Source: Chromera velia (lineage: Eukaryota > Sar > Chromeraceae). From it: a DNA stretch of 64,000 bases. The translations under genes and the position numbers were made by a program. The stretch covers positions 3,395 to 67,394 of the forward strand of contig JAHBMJ010001329.1 of the NCBI GenBank assembly GCA_018398765.1, in the 5' to 3' direction. The notes under the pieces are model-generated. The model saw only the letters and a program-made list of their open reading frames with translations. It ran no database searches and was not told where the DNA came from. Positions 33,994-44,443 of the stretch are shown here, in pieces. Every line of letters starts with the position of its first letter. Position 1 is the stretch's first letter.

Positions 33994-36990
33994 TTAAAAA
34001 AAGTTCCTAGAGAATGGAGGCCTGCCTACGTACCGATTTCCCTTGCGCCGATTTTCCTCCGACCACATTGGTTGAAGATTTGAAAAATGAAGACGGGAAA
34101 TCAAAGTTTCTATGTCAGGCTTCTGACCGTCTGCCTCCCGATAGAGCAAGGGCACAATGTGGTCAACGTGCCACAAACTCCCGTAATTCTCCCATGACAT
34201 TTCAGGGTTGCCGTGGAAGTTGTCTTTCTTGAGGTGGGCTTTGAGATCGGGGAACGAACAACCGAGGTACTCATGAGTATGCTTGCGGGTGGACGTGGAG
34301 AGCTTTCCTTCCCGGACCGATGCCAGTCTTTTCGTCACAGTCACCCTTGTGACGTGAGCCAGTCGAAACACAGCGTCATCCCTGTATCGAATCCTCTGTT
34401 GGTCCCTTCTGGCCACGAACACCGGGTTGTCTTTTTGACACTCAGCACACTGGTGTTTGTGCCTGTCGTGTACACAAATCTGACTTCCCCGACAATCCCG
34501 ACAGTGGGCTCTCTGGCGACCGTGCTTACAAATTCCATTTCCACCGCATTCTCTACACAGCCTTCGAAGGCGCCCATGCTCGCAGATTTGTGACCCTCTG
34601 CATTCTTTGCATGTTGGTCGATAACGACTGTGCTCACATATCTGTGAACCCCCACACTCTCTGCACTGGCTCCGACGGCGACCATGCTCGCAGATACCGC
34701 CCCCCCCGCACTCTTTGCAGTAATACCGCTTCCTGCCATGCGGACAAAGACCCTTACGCAAGGGTGTCTGCAAGGTATGGTCTGTCTGGGAGACAGGTCT
34801 CTTACAACCACCCTCATGCTCTGCCACAATGCCTCCATTTCTCTCTTTCCCTACCACCCTACAATCTTTACGCAGACAAATGGAACCCTTCCCTCTCTCA
34901 CCACCACATGCAGATGGAGGGCTGTCCCTCGGTCGGCCCCGCCCTACCCCATGAAGAGGTGGGCAGGAAACTGATAGAAGTCTGATCGGTCTCCGAAAAG
35001 GACACATCCCCAGCCCTTCGCTTATAGCGGACCCTCTAATTGGACCCATCACGGACTTATACAGAGCAACAGAACCCCCCCAGAGCAGTGGGACATGTGG
35101 GATAGGAAGAGAGGGAGAATCATGGCGTCTCTCTGTAGAGACGACAGAGACTGAAAGGGAATGCAGACTTCGGATGCCTCCAACCCCACCAGTCTTGTGA
35201 GGAGTGTTGGGGTGTGCGTGTACCTTGCTGACTTGGAGTCTGTTGTTATTTAGGAAAATTGGTGTCATTTTGCCCACATGTCTGTTCCCCTTTCGTAGGT
35301 TCTCTTCTGACCACATCGGCTGGAGGTTGCTGAAATGGAGACGGGAAATCAGCGTCTCCATGTCTGGCATCTCACCACGGGGCACTTTGTATTTGATGGG
35401 CACAATATGGTCAACGTGCCACAAACTCCCATAATTCTCCCACGACATTCCGGAGTTGCCGTGGAAGTTGTCCTTCTCCAGGTGGGCTTTGAGATCGGGA
35501 AATGAACAACCGAGGTACTCGTGGGTGCGTTTCTTTTCAGACGGGGACCTGCCTTCGCGAACAGCACTGAGGCATCTTGAGACAGAGTGTCTCACTGTGT
35601 GCGTCAACCGGTAGACAGGGTCCTCTTTGTATCTCAACCGCTGTCGCTCCTTTCTTTTTGTAAATGCAGGATTGTTTTTTTGACAGTCTGCGCACTGCGT
35701 TCTGCGGCGCCCGTGTTTGCAGAAACTTCCTCCTCCGCAGTCTCTGCATAGTGTGCGTAAGCGACCATGCTCACAATAACTGCCACCCCCGCATTCCCGA
35801 CACTTCGAACGTATACGACCGTGTTTGCAAATTCCGCCCCCTCCACAGTCGCGGCATTGACTGCGAGTTCGACCGTGCAAACAAATGGAACTGCCACCAC
35901 AGTCTGCGCATGCGTACTTGATTCGGCCGTGAACGCAAATGGCACTCCCCCCACATTCTTTGCAATTATGTCGCCTCCGACCATGTTGACAGATTCCTTT
36001 TCCTCCACAGTCCTTGCATCGGTCTTTCCGTCTGCCATGAGGACACAAGTGCTTCTGTTGACGGGAGACTTTATTGATATCTGGGGGGCATTCAAGATGG
36101 CGCTGACAAACGAAAAAAGAGGAACCTCGACCGGGGCTTCCCGTATATTCTCTGGACTGAGAATGCCGGCAGTCATGCTCGCTGAATACGTCGCCCTCCC
36201 AATTTTTGTACAAACGGCAGTGAAGTTCACGTATTCCCGCTCCACGACACTCCTTTGAATGAAATCTCTTGTGTCTGTGAATACAGATCCCCTTTTCCTT
36301 GCACTGTGGGCATAGGCTGTTGCTCTGATGATGAATTTTCTTCAAATCAGCCGGGGGCAGCGCATTTTGTGAGCTGTTTGATGAGGGGGCATTAACTACA
36401 TAACCCTCACCAACCCTCTTACCCTCACCAACCCTCTCACCCTCCCTGTCTTGAAGTCCCACCGGACCTTCGACAAGTGGCACAGCCGAGATCGACTCAC
36501 AGCTTTTCTCCCCCACTGTTGCCCCACTTCGACCTGTGTGCCCTTCAGCTTTGTCTAGAATGGCTCCGTTGGTTCCGGAAACGGCAGAGACGGAGGCTGC
36601 ACTAAAGAACCATTTGCAGCTTTGAATGGCCAAGTGGCTGGACTGGGGGTGGACAAAGAGACGACGTCCTGCTCCTGGGGGTCTCTGAGCGAAATCATGC
36701 AGACCGCGCCCACGAGGCTGAATCTGCCCTGTGCTATCACCCGCGTCCCTCAACGGCACCTCCGCGGAGCTCGGGGTAAGACTGGGATATGGAGGGGTAA
36801 CTGGCCTATGGCTTGCGCTTACAATATCATGCTTTGGCTCTGAATGATCCTTCCAATGCTGCTTCGCCACGGGTTGCGTCCTGTCTCTATCTGATGAGAC
36901 AAGAGAAATTCTTTGAAGCACCATTGTTGCTGCTGGACGCAGTAGATGGTCTGAAGCACGAGAAGAGAGCGTCGAGGCGATGCGTCTCAT
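33994..36990 (-). CDS. Duplicated zinc-repeat plus HNH nuclease protein, 998 aa, intronless
   Basis: One uninterrupted minus-strand frame from ATG (36990) to TAA. Residues 1-20 are basic and Ser-rich (MRRIASTLSSRASDHLLRPA), possibly an organelle presequence. Two homologous modules follow. Module 1: seven 18-aa repeats at about 314-440 of the pattern C-x-H-G-R-x(4)-C-x2-C-G-G-x2-I (e.g. ICKHGRIRSKCRECGGGS), then a linker and an HNH domain at about 486-572 (WHVDHIVP ... FSNLQPMWSEEN). Module 2: six repeats at about 747-855 and a second HNH at about 905-988 with the same residues. Degenerate repeats sit at 226-260. The CHCC spacing suggests a zinc knuckle per repeat; HNH folds cut nucleic acid. 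Both HNH copies keep the H-D-H and N residues. The function is unknown. The lack of introns in an intron-dense genome suggests recent acquisition or retroposition. Confidence 0.88.
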   Translation of the reverse strand: MRRIASTLSSRASDHLLRPAATMVLQRISLVSSDRDRTQPVAKQHWKDHSEPKHDIVSASHRPVTPPYPSLTPSSAEVPLRDAGDSTGQIQPRGRGLHDFAQRPPGAGRRLFVHPQSSHLAIQSCKWFFSAASVSAVSGTNGAILDKAEGHTGRSGATVGEKSCESISAVPLVEGPVGLQDREGERVGEGKRVGEGYVVNAPSSNSSQNALPPADLKKIHHQSNSLCPQCKEKGICIHRHKRFHSKECRGAGIRELHCRLYKNWEGDVFSEHDCRHSQSREYTGSPGRGSSFFVCQRHLECPPDINKVSRQQKHLCPHGRRKDRCKDCGGKGICQHGRRRHNCKECGGSAICVHGRIKYACADCGGSSICLHGRTRSQCRDCGGGGICKHGRIRSKCRECGGGSYCEHGRLRTLCRDCGGGSFCKHGRRRTQCADCQKNNPAFTKRKERQRLRYKEDPVYRLTHTVRHSVSRCLSAVREGRSPSEKKRTHEYLGCSFPDLKAHLEKDNFHGNSGMSWENYGSLWHVDHIVPIKYKVPRGEMPDMETLISRLHFSNLQPMWSEENLRKGNRHVGKMTPIFLNNNRLQVSKVHAHPNTPHKTGGVGGIRSLHSLSVSVVSTERRHDSPSLPIPHVPLLWGGSVALYKSVMGPIRGSAISEGLGMCPFRRPIRLLSVSCPPLHGVGRGRPRDSPPSACGGERGKGSICLRKDCRVVGKERNGGIVAEHEGGCKRPVSQTDHTLQTPLRKGLCPHGRKRYYCKECGGGGICEHGRRRSQCRECGGSQICEHSRYRPTCKECRGSQICEHGRLRRLCRECGGNGICKHGRQRAHCRDCRGSQICVHDRHKHQCAECQKDNPVFVARRDQQRIRYRDDAVFRLAHVTRVTVTKRLASVREGKLSTSTRKHTHEYLGCSFPDLKAHLKKDNFHGNPEMSWENYGSLWHVDHIVPLLYREADGQKPDIETLISRLHFSNLQPMWSEENRRKGNRYVGRPPFSRNFF

Positions 36991-38108
36991 CTTGGGAAAC
37001 GTAAATACAGGTGCTTAGGGGAACAGAAGAGCCAACTGGGTAGGCAGGTGTAGACTCAGGGTCTGGTGACCTTAGCCGACTGGGTCAAATCTGATGTGTA
37101 ACACTTTAGTGCATGCATGTATCATGGCTCTTCAAAGAATTCAAGGAGCAGGGAAATCTGAGATAAATGGAACCAAATTGCAGCTAATTTGTATTAAAGG
37201 CTGACATGGCCGCAGGTTGAAGCATAAAGGTTTCGTGAATCTGCATGAGCACTTCGTAAGGCTACTCCATCAGCGATTTCTTCAATTCATGGCCCTCATC
37301 ATTTGGGCAACAACGCGTGGTAATGCAACACATTGCAACACCTACAGCGGCGCATCGAGAGTAACGGTGACATCCCCACAAAAGACCGCGGGCCCGCGGC
37401 CCCGTCCATCCAGGCAAGGGTGCAGGGCCGCGCCTCTCAAGGCATGCGCATACTCTTTGACCCTAGAGCTCATCTACTTACACATGTGGCACATATCGTC
37501 GATGATGTCGATACGTACGTGATGTTAACACCGATTCTGAAAGGTGCTGTTGCACAATTAAAAGCATAAAGGTTGACAAAAGCATGTCGAAAGAGGTTAA
37601 GGAATGAATGGAGTTAGGGATGACAACTAAACAAACTTACTTAAATTTACAAAAATAACTTGTTTATACAACATATATATGTGAAAACAGCTCGATCTGC
37701 ATTGTAATTAAACCCCTGGCAACAGATAGACATAGCAGGAAGGCCTAGTGCGGAACCTATCAATCAATCAACCCCTTAAAATATGTTGAAAACACTACCA
37801 TAGTACCATGACAGTGTATAACTCATTACATATCGCTCTTTAAAAAATTAAATATAAGATTTACTGTCTTATGATTCATGTTCATTCATTCGATCAAATC
37901 GCATAAATGTCAAACATTTCAAAGTATAACTTTTGACCTTTTTTAAATTAACTACTGGGGTTCAACTAGTGATCAAATGCTGAACACGGATATATGCAGC
38001 GAGCCTAACCTAGGAACAACTCCGGGTACCGCCTCCACAGTCATACTAAATTAGAATGGTGACAGGCAACGGTCTTCTTCTCTAATTCGATTGCTTCCAT
38101 ACATATCT
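36991..38108. other. AT-rich island
   Basis: Gene-free apart from a GC-rich patch at 37310-37450 with no usable frame. AT-rich from about 37560 to 38090, with AATCAATCAA words at 37765 and CCTAGG at 38009. Confidence 0.6.
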
Positions 38109-38696
38109 TTATAGGACTCCAGCATCTCGGACACCGTCTGTCGTGATTGAGAAGAAAGCAGTCCCTTGGGGGCCGCAGTTTGATTTCACCAAACGCGCTT
38201 TGCGTGGCCAGTCACCCAAGGTCCCTGCTTGCACCCCTTCCCTCTCCCTCTGCCTGGAGGCCTGCCTCTCTCGAATCACCGCCGTCTCATCTGAGGAAGC
38301 CCAGTCAAGTTCAACCCGCACTGTGGCAGAGTGCTCCCAGGTCACTCCGAGGGCCGGAGCCAGAGCACTGGTCTCCCGTCTCCCCCCATCCCCCTGCCCC
38401 CCCAAATTGAACACTCCACCTCCCGAGGAGCTGCCTCCGTACACCTTTGTAGTGAATTGGTTAGTCACCACCACGGCCAGTCCGGCTGACGCAGAGAGAC
38501 CACGGAGCTGCTGGGCGATGGAGGAGATCAGTCGAGCGCGCTTTGCCATCTCTTCACCCCCCCCTCCCCCCCCCCCNCCCCCCCCCCCCCCGTGGGAGTG
38601 CCGAAGCGGGAACGTGAGAGAGTCCAACACAACGAGGCCGACCTGAGGACAGATCGAGATGAACGCTGATCCTCATTGACGCAAACGTGCACACAG

Positions 38697-38732
<36 letters not shown>

Positions 38733-38957
38733 GCACGCACGCACGCACACATGCACACACACACAGACAGACTACATCATCCTCTTCCCTCTCTTTTTCT
38801 TTTCAAATACACAACGGGCGAGAAACAGGGGGATGAAGGCAACGTTTGTCTTTCTTTTTCCCCCTCTTCTTCTCCTTCTTTTAGAGACTATGTGTTTCTT
38901 CATTTTCCTTCCTTCTCTTCAGACAAACACACAGGGAGACAGACAGAGTGAGAGAGA

Positions 38958-38988
<31 letters not shown>

Positions 38989-39518
38989 TCTGACACGGTG
39001 AGACACACCATGCTGACACGGTGAGACAGAAAAGCCAGACAGACAGAAGGCGTAGTTTCGATGAAACTTGCTCAGCTTCGCTTGGATACTCATTCTCAGT
39101 CAGAGCCCACCGGATTTATGTGAATCATGAGTGCGTCTCTGACTCTTTCAATCCAAAAAAGCCCCCCCTCCTCCTTTTTTCTCCACTTACTTCTTTGCCT
39201 TTTTCCTTTCGTTGTCTGACGAATTGCGGAAGCTGCTGGAGACAACAGAGAAGTTCACAGAGGTCAAAGACTCTCCAGAGGTGAACACCGTCAAGAAGGC
39301 GACGCACGTCTGTCAGTGAGCCTCCTGCCCTCACACCTGCACTCACCCCCCCATTTCCTGCCAGTCGCTGCGCAATGCCCTTCGCCATGTCAGAACACCT
39401 GCACGCATGAGTGTGTAAGAGCAGTCAGACAAAAAGAGCCAGCTGCATGCCAGCGTCCCCCCAGACACAAAGGTGCACTTGAGGAGAGCGAGTTCAAACA
39501 GGCGCACGGACTACTCGC

Positions 39519-39559
<41 letters not shown>

Positions 39560-40638
39560 GATTTTTTTTTGACGGATTCCTGCCGACCTGTCCACAAGGA
39601 AGGATCCCTCTGTGTCGATGTAGACGGATTCCTTCTCAAGGCCGCCGAGATGTCGGGGAGTCTGAAGACACTCACTCGTTTCATTAGCGGAAGAGAATGC
39701 GAACGCCAGAGATACGCAAAAAAAAGTCAAAAACGGAGTCACCGGAATGTGCGGAATGCCTTTCCGGAGGGGGGCAAGGAAAGAGAAGAGGGCCATTGAC
39801 GACTTAGCTAGCTTGGAGCAAGGGAGAAAGCCGAAGAGCAAATCATGGAATAACAGACACAAGAATTGACGCACAGACGATTGAAATCTCTTTCCGTCGA
39901 GTTCTTTCTGTCTCTCCTCACCATCGATTCACCAATTGGTGATTCGGACGCTTAACTGAGCGCGTGCAAACATCAGCGTCAAGCAGAAAAACCATGCGTG
40001 CGTGTCATAAAAGATTGAAGTTCACACACAACCTCTCCTCCGACCCACCTACAGACCTGGACCGACAGAGCCAACTGCATACAGAGCTGAGTCTTTCCAA
40101 CTCCCGGGACTCCTGTGAACTCGTAAATTCCCGAACCTGGAACCACCCCCCTTCTCCCATAGGGACCGAGGAGCTCGTCAAGGTCTCTAGAAAGTGTGGA
40201 TATACCGCTGCAATCCTTGGCCTTTTCCAACAGAGAAAGTGCCGTCTCCCCCGTGCCCACTGGACGAGGCGCTCCAGCCAGGGACCGGTTTCCTTGAGCA
40301 TCCAGTCGCATTCTCTTTGGATCAGATGGGTGAATGACCCCGGCATTTGATACTGATGGATCACCTGGCCCCCCTTTGCCGTAGACGGTTTTCGCAGCCT
40401 CTTCCAAATCTCTTCGGAGAACTGCATTGAGGTGCCGCCCCTCTTCTTCCGAAAGACCCAATTCTGTCGGTTGTGTGAGGCGCTGCAAAAGATCTTCGAC
40501 TGTCTGGATTCCCTGCTTCAGAAACTTCTCTTGCTGTTTGAAACTCAGCGAGGAGTGTATCAGTGGACGCATCGTGAGAGCGAGCTGAAAAACAGGACGA
40601 GACGACAGCTGAAAAGAGAACTGTACCACTCGAGGCAC
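38109..40638 (-). CDS. RAD51C: RAD51C recombinase paralogue
   Basis: Minus-strand exons: 40638-40057, 39661-39588, 39398-39191, 38642-38109 (TAA), all in phase, giving about 465 aa. The start could be the later ATG at 40572. Exon 1 has the N-terminal helical domain (FLKQGIQTVEDLL), the GVVPGSGIYEF strand and Walker A (GVPGVGKTQLCMQLALSVQ). Exon 2 reads SVYIDTEGSFLVDR, typical of RAD51C. Exon 3 has LCELLCCLQQLPQFV. Exon 4 has Walker B (VGLVVLDSLTFP) and the L2-side block VVVTNQFTTK, then ALGVTWEHSATVRV. RAD51C works in homologous recombination with other RAD51 paralogues. A poly-Gly insertion follows Walker B where other species have a short acidic loop; it contains the ambiguous base 38577, so its length is uncertain. 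Confidence 0.92.
38696..38765. repeat. (CA)n/(CGCA)n repeat in a RAD51C intron
   Basis: A (CA)n run, a (CGCA)n block and a second CA run between RAD51C exons 3 and 4. (GA)n tracts lie at 38945-38988 and 39520-39556, the latter close to the end of exon 2. Confidence 0.85.
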
Positions 40639-41528
40639 CTCAGCGAACTTCGTAAATCAGAACAATCTCTAACTGAGGGGTTGCATGTATATACGTGCAA
40701 TGCAGATGAATGGGGGCAAATAAGTACACTGGTGCATGGCCTCTACGTACGTGTACGTTGAATGGCCTCCTCGATCCGGGAGATTCCGCCGATCATTCCG
40801 GCATATATATTAATTCCGGCTTCCGCATGGATGCAGTCTGAATTGGAGGGATCGAAGATTGCAGAAGGCATCTAGCTCATTCTAGCTCAGAGTGACAACA
40901 GCGTCGCGCGCGAAAGGAAGGCCAAGAGACGAAATTTGTATCTCGAAAAATATATATTCGAAAAAGAAAAGGTATCATGCCTCATCTTAATCGCTGGTTC
41001 TATGCTGGTTCTACACCCCACCCAATCTGTTACACAGACCCGGCCATATCGACGACAGAGCCTACAGCTGACCAGCTCATTGACGTCCTTGCTCATTAAG
41101 TGGGCCTGCCTCAGCCGAAAGATCAACTCCTGATTGAAGCGTACACACGAACAACGGAGGCTGGAAGCAGGGGTGTTGTTCATGCTCCTCTGTTAATTCT
41201 TTTTGCAAAGGAAGACTCGTGATCTCCCCAAAAGCGCGGCTGATCTCGGCCGGATTGATTTGTTTTTGGTTAGCTGGCGTGCTTGCCATCTCGCCAACTC
41301 CACCAGCTTTTGTGTCTTTCTGTTGGAGGCTGTCCACATGTTTTCTCCATTTTCGTGGAGCAGCGCCGTCTTTCTGGAGGAGCAGCGCCGGTTCAACGTC
41401 GGCGAGGCGACAAGAGCTCAAAGGAAGCACAGGACGATATCGCTAAGGTGATTGAAGAGATGAAAGAAGACACCACGAGGAAAGGGTAACAAGAGGAGCC
41501 AAGGAATCTGTGCTGGGGGTTTATGTGC
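40639..41528. other. Spacer between divergent genes
   Basis: Lies between the RAD51C start (-) and a small gene (+). It has short TATATAT runs at 40803 and 40950. No convincing coding frame. Confidence 0.4.
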
Positions 41529-42075
41529 ATGGCTGGACGGGGAGATGAGAACTCCCGGGCGGGCCTCTTCGAATCTGCAAAGGATGCGGTGGGTCACACA
41601 GAGTCTCCAGAAAGCCCGATGGACGAGTTCCCGCTCGACATGAGAAAGAAGACCTCAGCGGTGAGTGCCTTCACTGCCACGCCTCATGGCATATCTCCTC
41701 CGTCCGTCCGTGCCTAGGTCCGTGCGCGCGTGAGTCAGTCAGTTCGTCAGTCAGTGGTCTCTGTGAAAATGCACCTGGGATCTTCGAAGCTTGGGTTGCG
41801 TGCTTGCTTCCTTCCTTCCTTCCCTCCTTATCCCTCCTTCCTTCCTTCCTTCCTTCCTTCCTTCCTTCCTTCTCTCCTTCCCTCCTTCCTTCCTTCCTTC
41901 CTTCCTTCCTTCGTTCGTAAATGTGTATGCGTATGTATCTGACTCGCGAGTGGCGTGTGCCGACTGTTTACTCATTCTGCTCTTCGTGCAGGACTTGGAC
42001 ACTCTAAAAGGAGACGGCAAGCTTTCTGGGAGAGAAACGGAGGTCGCACCGCTCTACCAGAACGCCGTCTCCTAG
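41529..42075 (+). CDS. Small unrecognised protein or broken kinase-like gene
   Basis: Exon 41529-41660 (ATG, MAGRGDENSRAGLFESAKDA, ending at GTGAGT) joins in phase 0 to 41992-42075, which ends at TAG, giving about 71 aa. Directly after the TAG the same frame reads LHDRGLIHYDIRPQNF, which looks like a protein-kinase catalytic loop (H-x-D-I-x-P-x-N). Either the gene ends here and the resemblance is chance, or this is a kinase-derived gene broken by the TAG. No other kinase motif is visible nearby. The intron contains a (CTTC)n tract at 41812-41911. Confidence 0.4.
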
Positions 42076-42329
42076 CTCCATGACCGCGGCTTGATCCACT
42101 ACGACATCAGGCCGCAGAACTTCCGGTTTTCATTAATTCTTTTTGTATTCTGGTGCTGAGTGAGTCTACTCTCTAAAAGCTCTCCCTTGCCCTCCTTGCA
42201 TTTCTGCACCACTTCTGCACAGATACGAAATATGCCTCTGATCCAGTTCGTCCTCTTCGATTCGTGATTCCACTTCACTGCGTCCCCACCCTGGCCAGTT
42301 TCCATTTTGAATGTCTTTCATTGTCACAG

Positions 42330-43284
42330 TGCCTTCCAGCTTTTCAAGACCCGGCGGAGGGGGATCATATGTGGACAAAGCAAAAACAAACCCACAAGAT
42401 GAGGAAGACACTCAAGAGGAAAGAAGAAGACTCTCAGAGGTGTGTCATCCTCAGTGCAGAAAACCGCGTGAAAACCTTTTCTTGGAAGCCATGGTTTCCA
42501 CCCCTGCACCAGGTTTTTCTGCAGGCGGGTGGCTTTAGAGCAGATTTTGCACCGTGGCTCTTCCTTTACGTGGCTGTCCAGTCAGGCCTGAGAAGAGGTA
42601 CGCAGATTTCCTTCTGAGTCCCTTCCTGCGTCGTGTTCCTTTCGCCGACCTTCTAGGCCGACCTTTCTCATTGAAGTCTTTTGACCGCACAAAGGTGAAG
42701 TTGACTCGCAGCCTCCCCCGATTTCACATGTACGAAAAAACAGACGTGCTCTTTTCTGTTCCCTCCCATGCAGCCTTCCTGCATGCGTGCCTTTTCTTTC
42801 TCCCTCCCAGCCACGCTCCCTTCCAGCCCTCCTTCCCCCAACGCCTCTGACTGCTTTGAGCAGCTCTTCCCAACAATTACTCCCTTTAGCTTCCCATTCT
42901 CCGTCCAGCGTTGGGCAGAACGGGTGGGCGCTCCTGCAACTTTCTGTGTTGCACCCTTTTCTCTCGTGCGGTTTAAATTTCTGCTGGGCTGCATGCAGGA
43001 AGGAAGGAATGTGAAGGGATAGCTGCATCGAATTCTGCGACACAGGAGGGCAACGGAAGTTCTTCTGCCTCTTTGCAGCTGTCAGAGCAGCCCCCACAGA
43101 GGCACACACGCTGACGCACATCGGGCCATCAGGAACAGAAGACGGAGAGGGAGAGGGGGAACTTCAAGATGCGGAACTGAATGAGTGCGGAGAGGGAGAA
43201 GAGTCGGTGAAAGAGCGGGGGCTGAAGGGGAACCTGGATGAAGAAATAGACGAGAAGAAGCTGGATGCGGAATTCTTCGCATAG
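42330..43284 (+). CDS. Acidic coding exons, unrecognised
   Basis: Exon about 42330-42442 (SRPGGGGSYVDKAKTNPQDE, acidic end) can join in phase to about 43086-43284 (GELQDAELNECGEGEESVKE), which ends in TAG. No ATG is identified for the first exon, so the model is incomplete upstream. Good GTGTCA/CAG-type sites and acidic low-complexity coding character are the only evidence. It may be part of one transcription unit with the neighbouring small genes. Confidence 0.35.
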
Positions 43285-43503
43285 AGTAGACGGTGGGTGG
43301 GGGACTCAGCGTTGTACGGCGAGAAGTTCTCACAATTCGCTTTTTTTTATATCCTCATAAGCGTCCTCATGCGCATTCGATTTGCAAATGGCCGTGCGCG
43401 CGCTTTTTCTCTGGTTTCTTTCTCTCTCTCCATGTATGTGTGTGTGTGTGTGTGTGTGTCTCCATAATATGCATGTGCGCTTTTTTCTGTGGACGTTTTT
43501 CTA

Positions 43504-43715
43504 TGTAAGTTCATACAATTATGTCCTGTGCTTTATCTCCGAATTCATGCTTTGATTCGTGAAAGACGGTTCGCCATGAGACACCGAACCAGCAGTGTAA
43601 CTGTCTCTCATTATGCCTGACAGTGTTGTTGCTCATTGAAAATTCGTTTGATCAGCTTGGTCCATCAGATCAACAGCGGATTCGCACGTTCATCTCTAGC
43701 TCAAAGACCATCCTT
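43504..43715 (+). repeat. Direct repeat, copy A
   Basis: Begins GTAAGTTCATACAATTATGT and continues through a nearly identical block (GACGGTTCGCCATGAGACAC, then AACTGTCTCTCATT, then TTGATCAGCTTGGTCCAT). Paired with 44524-44706. Copy A has about 30 extra bases near 43670-43700. Confidence 0.85.
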
Positions 43716-44443
43716 CTGGAAAAGAAAGAAGAAAGAAAAGGAAACAAACTTTCGTTCCTTCGCTCCTCTAGCTCTTCTTGCTGCTTGTCGGTCCATTTCG
43801 CTCCCACAGGACATCACGTCTCCTTCTCTTCCCTGATAGATAATCTCCCCTCCCCTCCCTTTTCTTTCTCTTTCGCTCTTGCAGGGAGGAAATGTCGGAC
43901 GGTAAGCAGAGCAGAGCAGAGCAGTTAGATTGAAAGGGAAAGGGAAAGGGAGGGCCATGGTGGGGGAGAGGGGGGGAGCCTGGTCAGGGCAGACAGTGAG
44001 AGAGAGCATGCGCTTACGCTTGCAGGCCTACCTGTCGATTCAGGTTCTGAATCTCCCTCACAAACACAGACAAACTGAAGACAGCTGCAAAAAAAAGTAG
44101 TTGAAGGCTCTGGCCTGCCTGCCCGTGCTCATCGTTGGCTGATTGGGTGTGATCTTTCTTGCTCTCTCATGTGATAGAGGTATATGCAAGAGGATGAATA
44201 TGCATGGACCGACGCTTTAAAAAGGTTTCATGAGATCATCGCCGTCCTGATTTTCTCGCCGTCCCTTTTTTTGCTTCACGTCCTCTCTTCCCTCTCTGAA
44301 GCAAGTGTGAGAGAGAGACTTCTTTGTTATTGTTGTTGTGCTAAATGAACTGATTCATCTGTGTGTCTGCATCGGCATCTCTGCGTGCAAGAGGATCAGG
44401 AGGCAATTATTCACCGGTTCTCCGTCCATTCCCTGAGGGGGTG

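Noticed and set aside
34314-36053. Regular 54-bp spacing resembling a CRISPR or tandem DNA repeat
   Set aside because: The spacing is the 18-codon zinc repeat of a coding frame; there are no spacers and no Cas-type gene. HNH alone does not indicate Cas9, and RuvC is absent.
38143-38646. 167-codon plus-strand frame opposite RAD51C
   Set aside because: Shadow of the last RAD51C exon; Pro-rich composition is the complement of the Gly run.
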